The notes under the pieces are model-generated. The model saw nothing but the letters and a program-made list of their open reading frames with translations. It made no database searches and was not told the origin of the DNA. Shown piece after piece: positions 17,683-28,487 of a stretch of 64,000 nucleotides of DNA. The number at the start of each line of letters is the position of its first letter. Within the stretch, counting starts at the first letter, position 1. The stretch is taken from NCBI GenBank assembly GCA_032622095.1, contig CP136065.1:37978732-38042731 (forward strand). Direction: 5' to 3'. The stretch is from Siphonodentalium dalli. Its lineage: Eukaryota > Mollusca > Scaphopoda > Gadilida > Siphonodentaliidae. The translations under genes were made by a program, and so were the position numbers.

Positions 17683-18057
17683 ATGTTTCCCGTGTATAGA
17701 GGTGTACCACGGCAATATGGTAACGGTATTGGTTCAATTTTCAAATCACTTATGAGATCTGCTGTACCATTTCTAAAACCGATTGGTCGGACAGCTTTAC
17801 AACTTGCGAAAAAACACACTTTTGGTGTTGCAGATGAAATTATTAATCAAGGTAAAAGTCCGAAAGAAGCGTTGATGTCTGAAGGTAAAAAAGCTTTAAA
17901 ATCTTTTGGCACACAAGCTAAAAATCAAATTTTGAACTCGAGACAAAAACCTAGAAAAAGAGTAGCGAATTCAAAAATGAATCATTCAGCTGTCAAACGC
18001 CGAAAAAGTCAGTCGAAAAAACATCCTAGCAGTCGAGCTCTTGATATTTTTGATTAA
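17683..18057 (+). CDS. Small basic virion protein, pVI-like (membrane-active candidate)
   Basis: A 124-residue protein starting MFPVYRGVPRQYGNGIGSIF. Residues 15-45 (GIGSIFKSLMRSAVPFLKPIG) can form an amphipathic helix, followed by a Lys/Arg-rich C-terminal half. A glycine-led amphipathic helix plus basic tail between penton and hexon genes is the pattern of adenovirus pVI-like, membrane-active minor proteins in Polintons and adintoviruses. The assignment rests on layout and composition, not on a solid motif. The frame is intact; it starts six bases after the penton stop. Confidence 0.6.
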   Translation: MFPVYRGVPRQYGNGIGSIFKSLMRSAVPFLKPIGRTALQLAKKHTFGVADEIINQGKSPKEALMSEGKKALKSFGTQAKNQILNSRQKPRKRVANSKMNHSAVKRRKSQSKKHPSSRALDIFD

Positions 18058-18059
18058 TC

Positions 18060-19362
18060 ATGGCACAAATGGTAAATGGATCATGCGAATGCAATAAATC
18101 GGAACTTGATAACACATGTTCCACCAACGGTGGCTACAATGTCAGAATCGCAGTGGATCGAAAATCATCCGATTGCACCGCTGAATAATTCTGCTCCGAT
18201 AGAGTTTGTCATACCATCTCAAACCGAAAAGTGGACAGATATTAACCAATCTTATCTTTATGTGAAATTCAAAATTACAAAAAAAGATGGAACTAATTTG
18301 CTAGCTGGTACGGAATTAGCACCTGTTAACAATTTCTTACATAGCATGTTCAGCAGTATCGATGTTTACTTGAACAACAAATTGATAACTTCGAATTCTG
18401 ACACTTACCCATACCGAGCATATTTCTAAAATCTGTTGGAATACTCTCCAGAATATAAAGATAATCAATTAGCAAATTTTGAAATGTGGTATGGCGATAC
18501 AGCAGAACAATATGAAGAGAATACCAAAGGTGGTGGCAATGCTGGATTAACTTCTAGAGAAAGTTTGATCGGTGGTAGTAAAATTGTTGAACTATGTGGA
18601 CGCTTACACACTGATCTGTTTCTTCAAGAAAAATATTTACCAAATGGAATTGAAATTCGTATCAGATTAAACAGATCACCATCAAAATTTTGCCTCATTG
18701 GCGCCGAGGATGGACAAATTGTTTTCGAATCAGCAGTGTTCCATGTCAGAACAGTTAGTCTCTTTCCAGCGGTCTCAAATAAATTAAATCAAGAAATTGT
18801 CCAGTCAAAAATGAAAATACCTATCAGACGAGTAGAAATAAAAACTTTCACAATTAGTACTGGACTTAGATCAAAAATTGAAGACCACTTATTTCAAGGA
18901 CAATTACCAAAGAGAATTTTTATTGCGTTGGTCGAAAATAAAGATATGAATGGAGATTTGGGTACCAATCCATTCCACTTCAAACATTTCAGTTTGAATA
19001 AATTGGAAGTTAGTCAAGACGGTCATACAATACATAACCGTCCATTTGAACCAAACTTCGCAACAAAACAATGTCTCAGATCATATTTATCTTTGTATCA
19101 ATCTTTAGGAATGTTTGGTGTTAACAAATCAATTGGCATTAATTTAAAAGAATATATGAATGGATATTGTTTGTGGGGTTTCGACTTGACACCGGACCAA
19201 GGAAGTGACGAGGGACATCTACATCCTATAAAGACAGGGAACCTGCGTTTGGAGCTTCAGTTCTTGACAGCTCTCACTACAGCCGTCAACGTTTTGGTGT
19301 ATGCTGAATTCGACAGTGAAATAGAGATCACAGCTTTGAGAGAAGTGCTTACTGACTATTAG
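18060..19362 (+). pseudogene. Major capsid protein (double jelly-roll hexon), broken twice
   Basis: The family's N-terminal Cys-containing signature (VNGSCECNKSELD) is read from the ATG at 18060, but that frame soon fails. The family-like sequence continues in the frame of the ATG at 18076, so a frameshift lies at about 18105-18117. A second lesion is an in-frame TAA at 18427-18429, just after SDTYPYRAYF. Beyond it the frame is open to 19362 with typical hexon segments (YKDNQLANFEMWYGD, a LFLQEKYLPNGIEIRI strand, and the VNVLVYAEFDSEIEI ending). Full family length is about 430 residues. With both lesions, no complete capsid protein can be made from this copy. Confidence 0.88.
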
Positions 19363-19363
19363 G

Positions 19364-19822
19364 ATGGATTTCACATCACAGCTATGGAACTACTATGAAG
19401 AACACCAAAGTTCACAAAACTTTGCTCCGAGATGGAACCTGATCTTGGACACACTCAACAACGCTATGATTGAAGAACTACAAGAACTTATTCGCAAGGA
19501 AGTGTCAGCAAACTGTGAAGGATGTAAAATAGAACATCCTAGTCAACGTGAACATGTTCTGTGTTTGTTCTCTACAACTGATGATTGGACAAACCAGTTT
19601 ATCGACTTAGCGCTGATTAAACTTGACATAAACAATGTTATGAAAAGATGGTTCCCGAAGCTGATGTGGTTAAACCCACACTGCAAGGAGAAGTTCGAAG
19701 CATTCATCATGTATGATCATCTGAGAAACAGTTTGGAGCTCAACCGCAAAAAAATCGACGCAGAGTGGACTCTGATGTGGTCACAGCGAGTCAAAGAGAA
19801 TTACAACGATGCAGACAGCTGA
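19364..19822 (+). CDS. Conserved Polinton protein with Cys/His cluster
   Basis: A 152-residue protein starting right after the capsid stop. Residues 51-67 hold a C-x2-C-x3-H-x5-H-x2-C pattern, likely a zinc site; the rest is helical and Trp-rich. A protein with this CxxC...HPSQ...H..C pattern often sits between hexon and protease genes in Polintons; its function is unknown. The frame is intact and overlaps the protease start by 14 bases. Confidence 0.65.
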   Translation: MDFTSQLWNYYEEHQSSQNFAPRWNLILDTLNNAMIEELQELIRKEVSANCEGCKIEHPSQREHVLCLFSTTDDWTNQFIDLALIKLDINNVMKRWFPKLMWLNPHCKEKFEAFIMYDHLRNSLELNRKKIDAEWTLMWSQRVKENYNDADS

Positions 19823-20282
19823 ACTTCAATATATTCTGGACAATTCCTGGTTGTGTAAACTTAACACACATGTTTGTGCTAGAGATCTGTTACCAGAGAA
19901 GAAACCACAACATATTCAAGCATATATTGTGAACACGCACTCATCGGATCAGCCAGGAGAACACTGGACATTGATGTTATTCAAGGGAAGATCAGCTGTA
20001 TACTTCGACTCATTTGGACTACCACCACCGAGACGATATATGTTACCATTCATAAAAAGGAACTCATCAGCATGGACTATGAATACAACACGATATCAAC
20101 ATCGTGCGACAAATGTGTGTGGATTATATTGTATATTCGCACTCCACCACATGATGAAAGGAAAGAGGATGAAAATATTATTCAATTCTCGGGATTTCTT
20201 CAAGAATGACAGAACAATAGTTCGATGGTTTGGAAAGCACTATGGTCGATTATACAGAAAAGCAAATTTGCTGTTGAATTAA
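19809..20282 (+). CDS. Adenain/Ulp1-like cysteine protease
   Basis: A 157-residue maturation protease. The catalytic set is visible: His52 (GEHW), Asp67 (YFDSFG), Gln97 (RYQ) and Cys104 (NVCGLYC). This is the order and spacing of the adenovirus protease/Ulp1 (C48-C5) group. It would cleave the small virion precursors, for instance at the GG steps in the proteins at 13752 and 14384 (inference). The frame is intact and this is the last gene of the element. Confidence 0.93.
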   Translation: MQTAELQYILDNSWLCKLNTHVCARDLLPEKKPQHIQAYIVNTHSSDQPGEHWTLMLFKGRSAVYFDSFGLPPPRRYMLPFIKRNSSAWTMNTTRYQHRATNVCGLYCIFALHHMMKGKRMKILFNSRDFFKNDRTIVRWFGKHYGRLYRKANLLLN

Positions 20283-20642
20283 ACTTCACCAGGACATCGA
20301 CGGCTGATATACATACAACGCAAAGAAGACGACGACCAGATAACAACGAATGTGTCAACAACTCCACAAAATAGACTCTTTTTGTTATTGATTCAGCGTA
20401 GGATGTTGTAGGATGTTCAATTAAGTTTCTTCAAATCTGAGACCTTGTTTTTGTACATAAATTATTGTTCTTTGTTAATATTATTGATGTATAATAATAT
20501 ATTATTGTTCATTGTTCTTGTTCTTGTTTTTGAAAAATAAATGATAAATTTCAACAAAATCGTTTTCACTGTAGGACCCCACACCAATTGATTCTGTTCG
20601 TGTCGATGTGTCATCTCTGGTCAGAATTATACAAACTTTAAA
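20283..20642 (+). terminator. 3' untranslated tail of the late gene block, with poly(A) signal
   Basis: No open frame of note. AATAAA at 20536-20541 is the probable polyadenylation signal for the protease-end transcripts. The late genes thus appear to use ordinary polyadenylation, unlike the left-end genes with histone-type hairpins. Confidence 0.5.
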
Positions 20643-20952
20643 TTAGTAATGAAAAAAATGTCTAAGTCCATTTTCATTTTTTCGATCAGAAATGTCACAT
20701 CAATGACAGGAACATCTATCCTCAGGGTGGGAACTATGGCCCAGTACCCCCCAGACATGGGCACTATGGCCCAGTACCCCCCAGACATGGGCACTATGGC
20801 CCAGTACCCCCCCAGACATGGGCACTATGGCCCATGGGCCATAGTGCCCATGTCTGGGGGGGTACTGGGCCATAGTGCCCATGTCTGGGGGGTACTGGGC
20901 CATAGTGCCCATGTCTGGGGGGTACTGGGCCATAGTGCCCACCATTACTACT
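20643..20952 (-). repeat. Polinton right terminal inverted repeat with internal hairpin
   Basis: Reverse complement of 3381-3690. The 30-bp units flip orientation at about 20834/20835 (CCCATGGG). It differs from the left copy by small changes such as an extra C in one or two units, as expected from recent, mostly homogenised repeats. Confidence 0.9.
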
Positions 20953-21075
20953 GGTGGCCCCAAGACATTCTACTGATTTGACCTAAATGGCATGGGTGCC
21001 CTATTTGAACCCTTCTGGGCGGCAGCCATTTTGGATCGGATCAGGTGATTATTTAGAATGTATTGGGGCCACCCT
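20953..21075 (-). repeat. Right half of the palindromic MITE-like target of the Polinton
   Basis: GGTGGC (20953-20958) is the right target duplication. The sequence CCCCAAGACATTCTA at its start and TAGAATGTATTGGGG near 21053-21070 are inverted copies of each other, and the block matches the left flank 3235-3325 in reverse. Confidence 0.6.
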
Positions 21076-21834
21076 GCACTGTGTGAACCCTAATTGTAAT
21101 GTCGTGTATACATTAGGTCAATCGTATCTTATGTATCTGAGACATCAAAGATTCACAATGTAACAAATTACGGGCCAAACACCTGCATATTTAAATAACA
21201 ATTAATTCCATATTTAAACTATTTTATTTCATTTCGCATGCGCGGTAATCACTACATGTAATACACACAAGGCACCGTTTAATACATGGAGATCGTACTC
21301 TCGATTTAATGCATCTCACAACGGCCAGAAACTAAACATGATGCTTAATCATTATGTATGGCTATAGAAAAAATATCAATAAATTTATTTTATTTTATTT
21401 CAAATACCCACATATTTGGTGCAAAACCCGTTTATCGTGAAAATAAAAACTGCCCAAATACATTGTGCCACCGGACAAGTTTCGAGTGCTATCCAAAACT
21501 ATCGAAGGAAATGGTCTGGGAATTTGATCCGTTACAGGACAGGCAAAAACACTTAATTATTTTAATGTGACTGTTTGTAAAGAGTAACTAATGTCCGAAG
21601 AGAGGCACAAACTCATCCTTTGAGAATATATAACTTGATCCCTAGCCGACCTAATATGCTGTGATTAATCACGCTATAATATATTTTATAACTTTTTGCC
21701 AGAATTATTTAGTTAAAATTGTTGTCAAGATAAGATTGTTTTAGTATCAAATCAATCTTTTCGCTATTTTTCATTCGTAGTTCAACAAGAAAGTAAAAGT
21801 AAAACATCTAATCAGAAAAAAAAATAACGTTCTG
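21076..21834. other. Non-coding DNA, nothing recognised
   Basis: AT-rich, with one ORF of 70 codons that has no recognisable domain. I see no RNA gene or clear repeat. Confidence 0.5.
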
Positions 21835-23005
21835 AAATTATTCAAAGGTTGCTAGGAATGTCGCTAGACCGAGAGTATGTTCTAAACCACTAGTATGCAT
21901 ACAGGCAATGTTATTACCTGGATACATATTGCAGTTCACGCCGAAAAGAGACGGTTCTTCGTTTAGAGGATTCGTCACCGAGATATGTAACTGAAGATAA
22001 CTGCGATGAAAATTTTGATTTTAACACAAGACACATCTTTTCACACTACTTAAGCACACATTACTTTATTCTGCTGTTACAACACACATGTATACTATCA
22101 AATCCAAATTGAACCCTTTGGCTATAAATTTCTCTTGGCCCTTTGCTAGCTATCCAAATTACTTTCTAAATTTTTTAATAGCCCAACATCAGGTTACGAT
22201 TATATTTTCTCCCATTTGTTAACTGTGGTGACGGTGTTTCTGCTGTGATTTTAATATAGTTACATTTTGGACCTTTTGCAGTACACCCCACCGCTGTTCT
22301 CAATGGGTATACACAGCCTATTTGTGATTGGGACCTTTAAAAACTTTCCGCCGTCAGGCTACCAATTACTTCTATATTTTAGTTGACACTACAGTAGAGA
22401 TCTTGTATCATACTCCACAATATGTATGCATGCATACCAGTGGTTTTAAGAACCTACCATCAGTCGAGTGACATTCCTTGCAACCCTTGAATAATCTCAC
22501 AACACATTAGTCCTCTCATTTACACTACATATGCATACACCATCTCTTTCTGTGCTCCTACAACATACATGTATACTATTTAAATTCCTAATTAAACCCT
22601 TTGGCTATGAACTTCATTTGGCCCTTTGCATATACACTCCAAATTACTTTCGAAATTGATAATAGGCCAACATCAGGTACGGTCTTTGTACTCCCATTTG
22701 TTAACTGTGATGATGGTGTTTTTGCTGTGATTTTAACTATATTACGATTTAGACCTCTGGCAAAACACTCCATTATGGTTGTCACATGGCACACACGGCC
22801 TTCATGTGAGTAACAATTCTATATTCTATACTCCACCGCCAAACCACCAATTATTTTCTGTATAATTAGTTGACTAACCAGTAGGGCTCTTATCAGCCTA
22901 CTCCACAATATGTATCCAGGAAATATCATTGCCTGTATGCATACTAGTGGTTTATAACCTACCCTCGGTCTAGCGACATTCCTAGCCACCCTTGAATAAT
23001 TTTAC
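21835..23005. mobile_element. ~1.17-kb inverted-repeat element with internal duplication
   Basis: Bases 21835-21940 (AAATTATTCAA...GGAATGTCGCTAGACCGAG) match the reverse complement of about 22905-23005, giving ~100-base terminal inverted repeats. Inside, a ~480-base stretch occurs twice (about 22080-22290 and 22560-22770 share CCCTTTGGCTAT, CAACATCAGGT, CCCATTTGTTAACTGT). No coding capacity. A non-autonomous DNA transposon is the simplest reading. Confidence 0.6.
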
Positions 23006-23686
23006 AACAAGGTTCGGATTAAATTACAGAGGTCCGACGTTTTGACACAAGCTGAAGTCGTGGTGGGAAAGTGTATGGATATGTAAATCCGATTTTGCCA
23101 AAAACCGACTTCCGTCCATTTGACTGTAATGCATCGGAATGCTTGATAGGCCTATGTAACCGCATCGATCGAAAATCTTCCTTGTCGCAAATGATGGGAG
23201 GAGCACAATAAATGGTGAACCATATATATAATTTGTGCTGGGCTCCTGAAAGTAAAGCGATATATGTACGAGAAATGCTTACCTTTTATGATTGTATAAG
23301 TTATCTGTTGAGAAAGACGAATTCGTCTCAAATCACCCAAAATGCCCGTCCACAAGAGAAGTTATAGCATCTTCGGATATCATGCACGCACAACTTGTTT
23401 TCACATAAGGGTGTGTGGTTTTGAGACACTAAACCTATGTAGTAATCTACGCCGAATCAATTTATGTTTTTTAATTATACTCGAATTTCTCTACTTCAGT
23501 TGGAACAATGAAGTACAGAGCAGAATGGAAGGTTGTTGAAACGCCCAACATTGACAAGCTATGAATGCACATTTATAACACCGTTGTAATCGTGAAGTGA
23601 ACCAATGCACTAGCTTTCAATAAAAATATTTGTTGTGCATCAGTATAGTATATATGAGAATTTAATATATATGTGGCATCTTATAT
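23006..23686. other. Non-coding DNA, nothing recognised
   Basis: Only ORFs under 70 codons on either strand and no repeats that I can see. Confidence 0.4.
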
Positions 23687-23835
23687 GTATGGAATCCTAT
23701 TAGGGCCACTTGCTAATGGCGCTTTCGGCGCACTTTTTGTCGCTTTCGGCGCGCGCCGAAACATACCCTAATGGCCCACTTTTTGTCGCTTCCGGCGCGC
23801 GCCATTAGGGAGTGGACCTAATAGGATTCCATATA
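23687..23835. repeat. Short palindromic MITE-like element rich in GCGC
   Basis: ATGGAATCCTATTAGG at the left and its complement at the right enclose repeated GGCGCGCGCC and CACTTTTTGTCGCTT motifs in inverted arrangement. About 149 bp, strongly foldable and locally GC-rich in an AT-rich setting. Confidence 0.6.
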
Positions 23836-24932
23836 TATGTATAGAACAGACAAAAATTGACATCAGCTTCACCGCGATATGGAATTTATGCGATTTACAT
23901 GTTCAGTAGCATCAATTTGTTTTACTTATAGTGCAGCGCACGCAACCAATTTCAGGACATTTAGTCTATCGGCACCATAAACATGCTTGTGATTCATAAT
24001 TGTGAAGGTTATGACACGCTGCGCCAGATAACACCCTGTGTGAACTATGCGAAAGATCATTTTGAGAGGTTTAAGAGGCAAAATTCGGCAAAAATCGCTG
24101 TTTCTAGATAATGCTGCAAATTGAGACATAAACATATCTTTTGAGACATACACACGATTGAAATATAAACACGATTTGTCTATTAAATAAACACACATAA
24201 ATGTGAACAACAATAATATCAAATAATATTTCATTATTTGTGATTATATTTCGAATTATAGTTAATATCACGTAAAGGCTAAGGGCGTTCGGGCATGTAC
24301 AGGCTACATCACATACCTATGTAAGCGAAATATATTTCATGCACGCGAATTGTACTATGTGAGATCGACTATAGGAATAAATAACCTGCATCCGATACTC
24401 TACTACATGTACATAATACTCCGTAGAACTGCTTTCAGTCGGCCTCAAGATCAAGAACGTTGGAGTCGTTCAACGCTTATTCCAATGATTACAGTTTGAA
24501 GTGATAAATCAACGATTTTTTAACATTGTTCTTTTGAAAATATTATGTTTCATATACAAATTATTAATTTGTATTTTGAAAAATTAATAGGAACACATAA
24601 TGGTGTATTTCATTGAAAATTACAAGGTGTTTTCTTTTTGTAAATCGCAGTCGATCCGCGGGTGTACGTCGACTAGACATCCAAAACATTCCACACTACG
24701 TCACCACATAAACGAGCGAGTGAGTACCACTTCACAAACCACTCTGCCTTGAACGACTCGACTTAAATAATATATCTACATTGAACAAAGTGACACAATT
24801 ATAGGGAACAGCTTATTCACGTCGCTATAAAACTCTACCCATTGAGCATGCGTACGGCGCAACAAAAACACATAATGATGCGTATAAGAGACACACTAAC
24901 AAACCCGACATCCACGTTAACTTGCTATTATC
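23836..24932. other. Non-coding DNA left of the satellite arm
   Basis: AT-rich sequence with one 102-codon minus-strand ORF (23926-24234) that has no recognisable domain. Nothing else is supported. Confidence 0.4.
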
Positions 24933-26451
24933 GGGATTGACTATTTCGAGTAACAGGAACGGAACGAGGAACAGGAACGAGTTCCGAGTAACAGAATGAC
25001 TATTTCGAGTAACAGGAACGAGGAACAGAGATATAAGCTCACATTTCTCGCGTTTTGCTCTATGTAACGATACATATTATACATCATTCGAAAGGTTAGC
25101 ATAGCCCCTTCATTAATATTGCAACATTTAGATACCAATTTTGCTAACAAAGCGTACACTTGGCCAGGAACGGCGAGCATTGAATAAGAAATTAGCTAAA
25201 AACGAAAAAATCCGAGTACCGGGAATCAGGAACAGAGATATAAGCTCACATTTCTCGCGTTTTACGCTATGTAAAAATACATATTATACATCATTCGAAA
25301 GGTTAGCATATCCCCTTCATTAATATTGCAACATTTAGACAATAATATTGCGAACAAAGCGTACATTTGGCCAGGAACGGCGAGTGTTGAATAAGAAATT
25401 AGCTAAAAACGAAAAAATCCGAGTACCGGGAATCAGGAACAGAGATATAAGCTCACATTTCTCGCGTTTTACGCTATGTAAAAATACATATTATACATCA
25501 TTCGAAAGGTTAGCATATCCCCTTCATTAATATTGCAACATTTAGACACTAATATTGCGAACAAAGCGTACACTTGGCCAGGAACGGCGAGCGTTGAATA
25601 AGAAATTAGCTAAAAACTGGAAAAAATCCGACTAACAGGAATCAAGAACAGAGATATAAGCTCACATTTCTCGCGTTTTACGCTATGTAAAAATACATAT
25701 TATACATCATTCGAAAGGTTAGCATCTTCCCTTCATTAATATTGCACCATTTAGACACCAATGTTGCGAACAAATCGTACAATTGGCCAGGAACGGCGAG
25801 CGTTGAATAAGAAATTAGCTAAAAACTTGAAAAAATCCGACTAACAGGAATCAAGAACAGAGATATAAGCTCACATTTCTCGCGTTTTACGCTATGTAAA
25901 AATACATATTATACATCATTCGAAAGGTTAGCATATCCCCTTCATTAATATTGCAACATTTAGACACTAATATTGCGAACAAAGTGTACATTTGACCAGG
26001 AACGGCGAGCGTTGAATAAGAAATTAGCTAAAAACTGGAAAAAATCCGACTAACAGGAATCAGGAACAGAGATATAAGCTCACATTTCTCGCGTTTTACG
26101 CTATGTAAAAATACATATTATACATCATTCGAAAGGTTAGCATCTTCCCTTCATTAATATTGGACCATTTAGACACCAATGTTTCGAACAAAGCGTACAA
26201 TTGGCCAGGAACGGCGAGCGTTGAATAAGAAATTAGCTAAAAACTGGAAAAAATCCGACTAACAGGAATCAGGAACAGAGATATAAGCTCACATTTCTCG
26301 CGTTTTACGCTATGTAAAAATACATATTATACATCATTCGAAAGGTTAGCATCTCCCCTTCGTTAATATTGCAACATTTAGATATTACTTTTGCGAACAA
26401 AGCGTACAATTGGCCAGGAACGGTGAGCGTTGAATCAGAAATTAGCACCCC
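24933..26451 (+). repeat. Tandem ~208-bp repeat, left arm (part 1)
   Basis: Begins with GGGATTGACTATTTCGAGTA and then about seven copies of a 207-209-base unit (landmarks AACAGAGATATAAGCTCACA, TTACGCTATGTAAAAATACA, CATTCGAAAGGTTAGCAT, TTGGCCAGGAACGGCGAGCG). Copies of the AACAGAGATA landmark at 25231, 25438 and 25647 give the period. The inverted partner array is at 43.75-53.08 kb. Confidence 0.9.
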
Positions 26452-26459
26452 GAAGAACG

Positions 26460-28479
26460 GGGAGCTCATAAAAGCTGAACACAACCGAACACAACCGAAC
26501 ATAACCGAACACAAGTCCAAATAATGGGAAATTACACGAATAAAGTTCATAGGCGTGTGTATTCATGTTCACACTATTACTATGCGAACTTTGGTGGAGT
26601 TCGGGCCAATAATAAGTGTTTTATTCGATATTTTGTAAAACGCGTTTAGTGTTCGGCATAGAAAAGCCGAACACAAGTTTATGTTCGACACTCAGTCACC
26701 GGTAATTAATTAACACATAGATATGCATAGATGTGGCGTTAGCTGGCGTTTGAGATATATAACTCTATATACAGTCTACTAAATATAAGACCACCTTAAT
26801 TAATTGTAAAGTGCATAGGCATATGTATTCACGTTCATGCTATTACTATATACGAAGTTTGGTGGAGTTTGGTTCAATAATGGGTGTTTTGTATAACGCG
26901 TTTGTGTTCGGCATAGAAAGGCCGAACACAAACTTCTGGGGATTGACTATTTCGAGTAACAGGAACGGAACGAGGAACAGGAACGAGTTCCGAGTTACAG
27001 AATGACTATTTCGACTAACAGGAATCAAGAACAGAGATATAAGCTCACATTTCTCGCGTTTTACGCTATGTAACAATACATATTATACATCATTCGAAAG
27101 GTTAGCATATCCCGTACATTAATATTGCAACATTTAGACACTAATATTGCGAACAAAGCGTACATTTGGCCAGGAACGGCGAGCGTTGACTAAGAAATTA
27201 GCTAAAAACTGGAAAAAATCCGACTAACAGGAATCAAGAACAGAGATATAAGCTCACATTTCTCGCGTTTTACGCTATGTAAAAATACATATTATACATC
27301 ATTCGAAAGGTTAGCATATCCCGTTCATTAATATTGCAACATTTAGACACTAATATTGCGAACAAAGCGTACACTTGGCCAGGAACGGCGAGTTCTTGAT
27401 TCCTGTTAGTCGGATATTTTCCAGTTTTTAGCTAATTTCTTATTCAACGCTCGCCGTTCCTGGCCAAATGTACGCTTTGTTCGCAATAATATACAATATA
27501 CTATATATACTTATATGCAATGCATGCCATTCAAGAATATCCGATATTAGAGGTAGGCAAATTCTGTCCTCGGCGGAACTGATTTGGGCAGAGTTTGTTC
27601 TCCTTGAAGTCAGTGGATGGAAATGGCTCTGATGCGTGCCTAACTTTTGTGTATATCATGCTGTATGGTGGAAGCCGATATAAAGCCAGTGTTCAACTTA
27701 TCGTAGAAACACAATGTCATGCATCGAATACCGATTGAATTGAAATGAATTGTCTGAATACGAATAAAGAGCGTTTCGTATTGTATCTTTTTAAAAGTCT
27801 GATATGCAGGAATTTAAGATCGTTTTCAAAAATGTGCCTGATATGACAGGAATGTGATATGAAAGGAATAATTATTTTTCGCATGGGTAAATCAATTTGG
27901 AATTAGGCATTGTAGAATTTTCAGACCTGTGATCAGAATGCCAAATACTGCTGAGATTGTGATTTGCCAAATAATATCATACCACATTCTTATATAGAAC
28001 TTCTCGGATATTGCACCATGAACTCACTTTCTTGTCACTCAACTATTGTTTTTACAATCGTACGTTGTCTTTCATGGCGGGGCCCACCAAAAGCATTTTG
28101 TTTCTATAATAGTAGGCGGCATCAAATACTGATTGCAACTAACTGTCAAAACACTGAACTACAATAGGTGAGAGACCGCCACCAACAACAATTAAAGCCT
28201 TTCGGCTTAGTGACCATATATCAGTCTGATATTAATTATCACCTAGCTAGACAGCCGTTATAGACTAATCCACGAGAGAAGCTTGTGTTCGGCTTTTCTA
28301 TGCCGAACACTAAACGCGTTTTACAAAATATCGAATAAAACACTTATTATTGGCCCGAACTCCACCAAAGTATAGTGTGAACATGAATACACACGCCTAT
28401 GAACATTATTCGTGTAATTTCCCATTATTTGGACTTGTGTTCGGTTGTGTTCGGTTGTGTTCGGCTTTTATACGCACCG
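26460..28479. mobile_element. ~2.0-kb non-autonomous DNA transposon with 8-bp target duplication
   Basis: GAAGAACG occurs directly outside both ends (26452-26459 and 28480-28487). The ends are inverted: CATAAAAGCTGAACACAACC on the left against TATAAAAGCCGAACACAACC read from the right. The ~210-base arms (to about 26684 and from about 28276) include the complement pair GTGTTCGGCATAGAAAAGCC. An 8-bp duplication fits a hAT-like family. No transposase is encoded. The unoccupied site is visible in the right satellite arm near 44000 and 47340. Confidence 0.8.
26938..27487 (+). repeat. Mini copy of the satellite array nested in the 2-kb element
   Basis: Starts with the same GGGATTGACTATTTCGAGTA terminus as the large arms, contains two and a half ~208-bp units, and near 27390 flips to a short inverted unit ending about 27487. 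It is a small foldback version of the large arms and shows that this repeat moves or copies as a unit. Confidence 0.6.
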
Positions 28480-28487
28480 GAAGAACG

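Larger units (their letters stand above)
3381..20952. mobile_element. Complete Polinton/Maverick (adintovirus-like) element, 17,572 bp
   Basis: The ends are AGTAGTAATGGTGGGCAC on the left and its exact complement on the right, giving the canonical AG...CT termini. GGTGGC occurs directly outside both ends (3375-3380 and 20953-20958), the 6-bp duplication expected of a Polinton integrase. The terminal inverted repeats run about 310 bp. Inside are the Polinton hallmark genes: protein-primed DNA polymerase B, packaging ATPase, chromodomain integrase, adenain-type cysteine protease, and major and minor capsid proteins. From the polymerase rightwards all genes are on the plus strand; the left third has divergent pairs. 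At least three genes carry disabling changes, so the copy probably cannot make virions, although polymerase, integrase, ATPase and protease frames are open. Confidence 0.97.

Noticed and set aside
18430-18435. Separate gene starting after the capsid stop
   Set aside because: No ATG follows closely; the frame and family similarity continue from the upstream part, so it is one broken gene.
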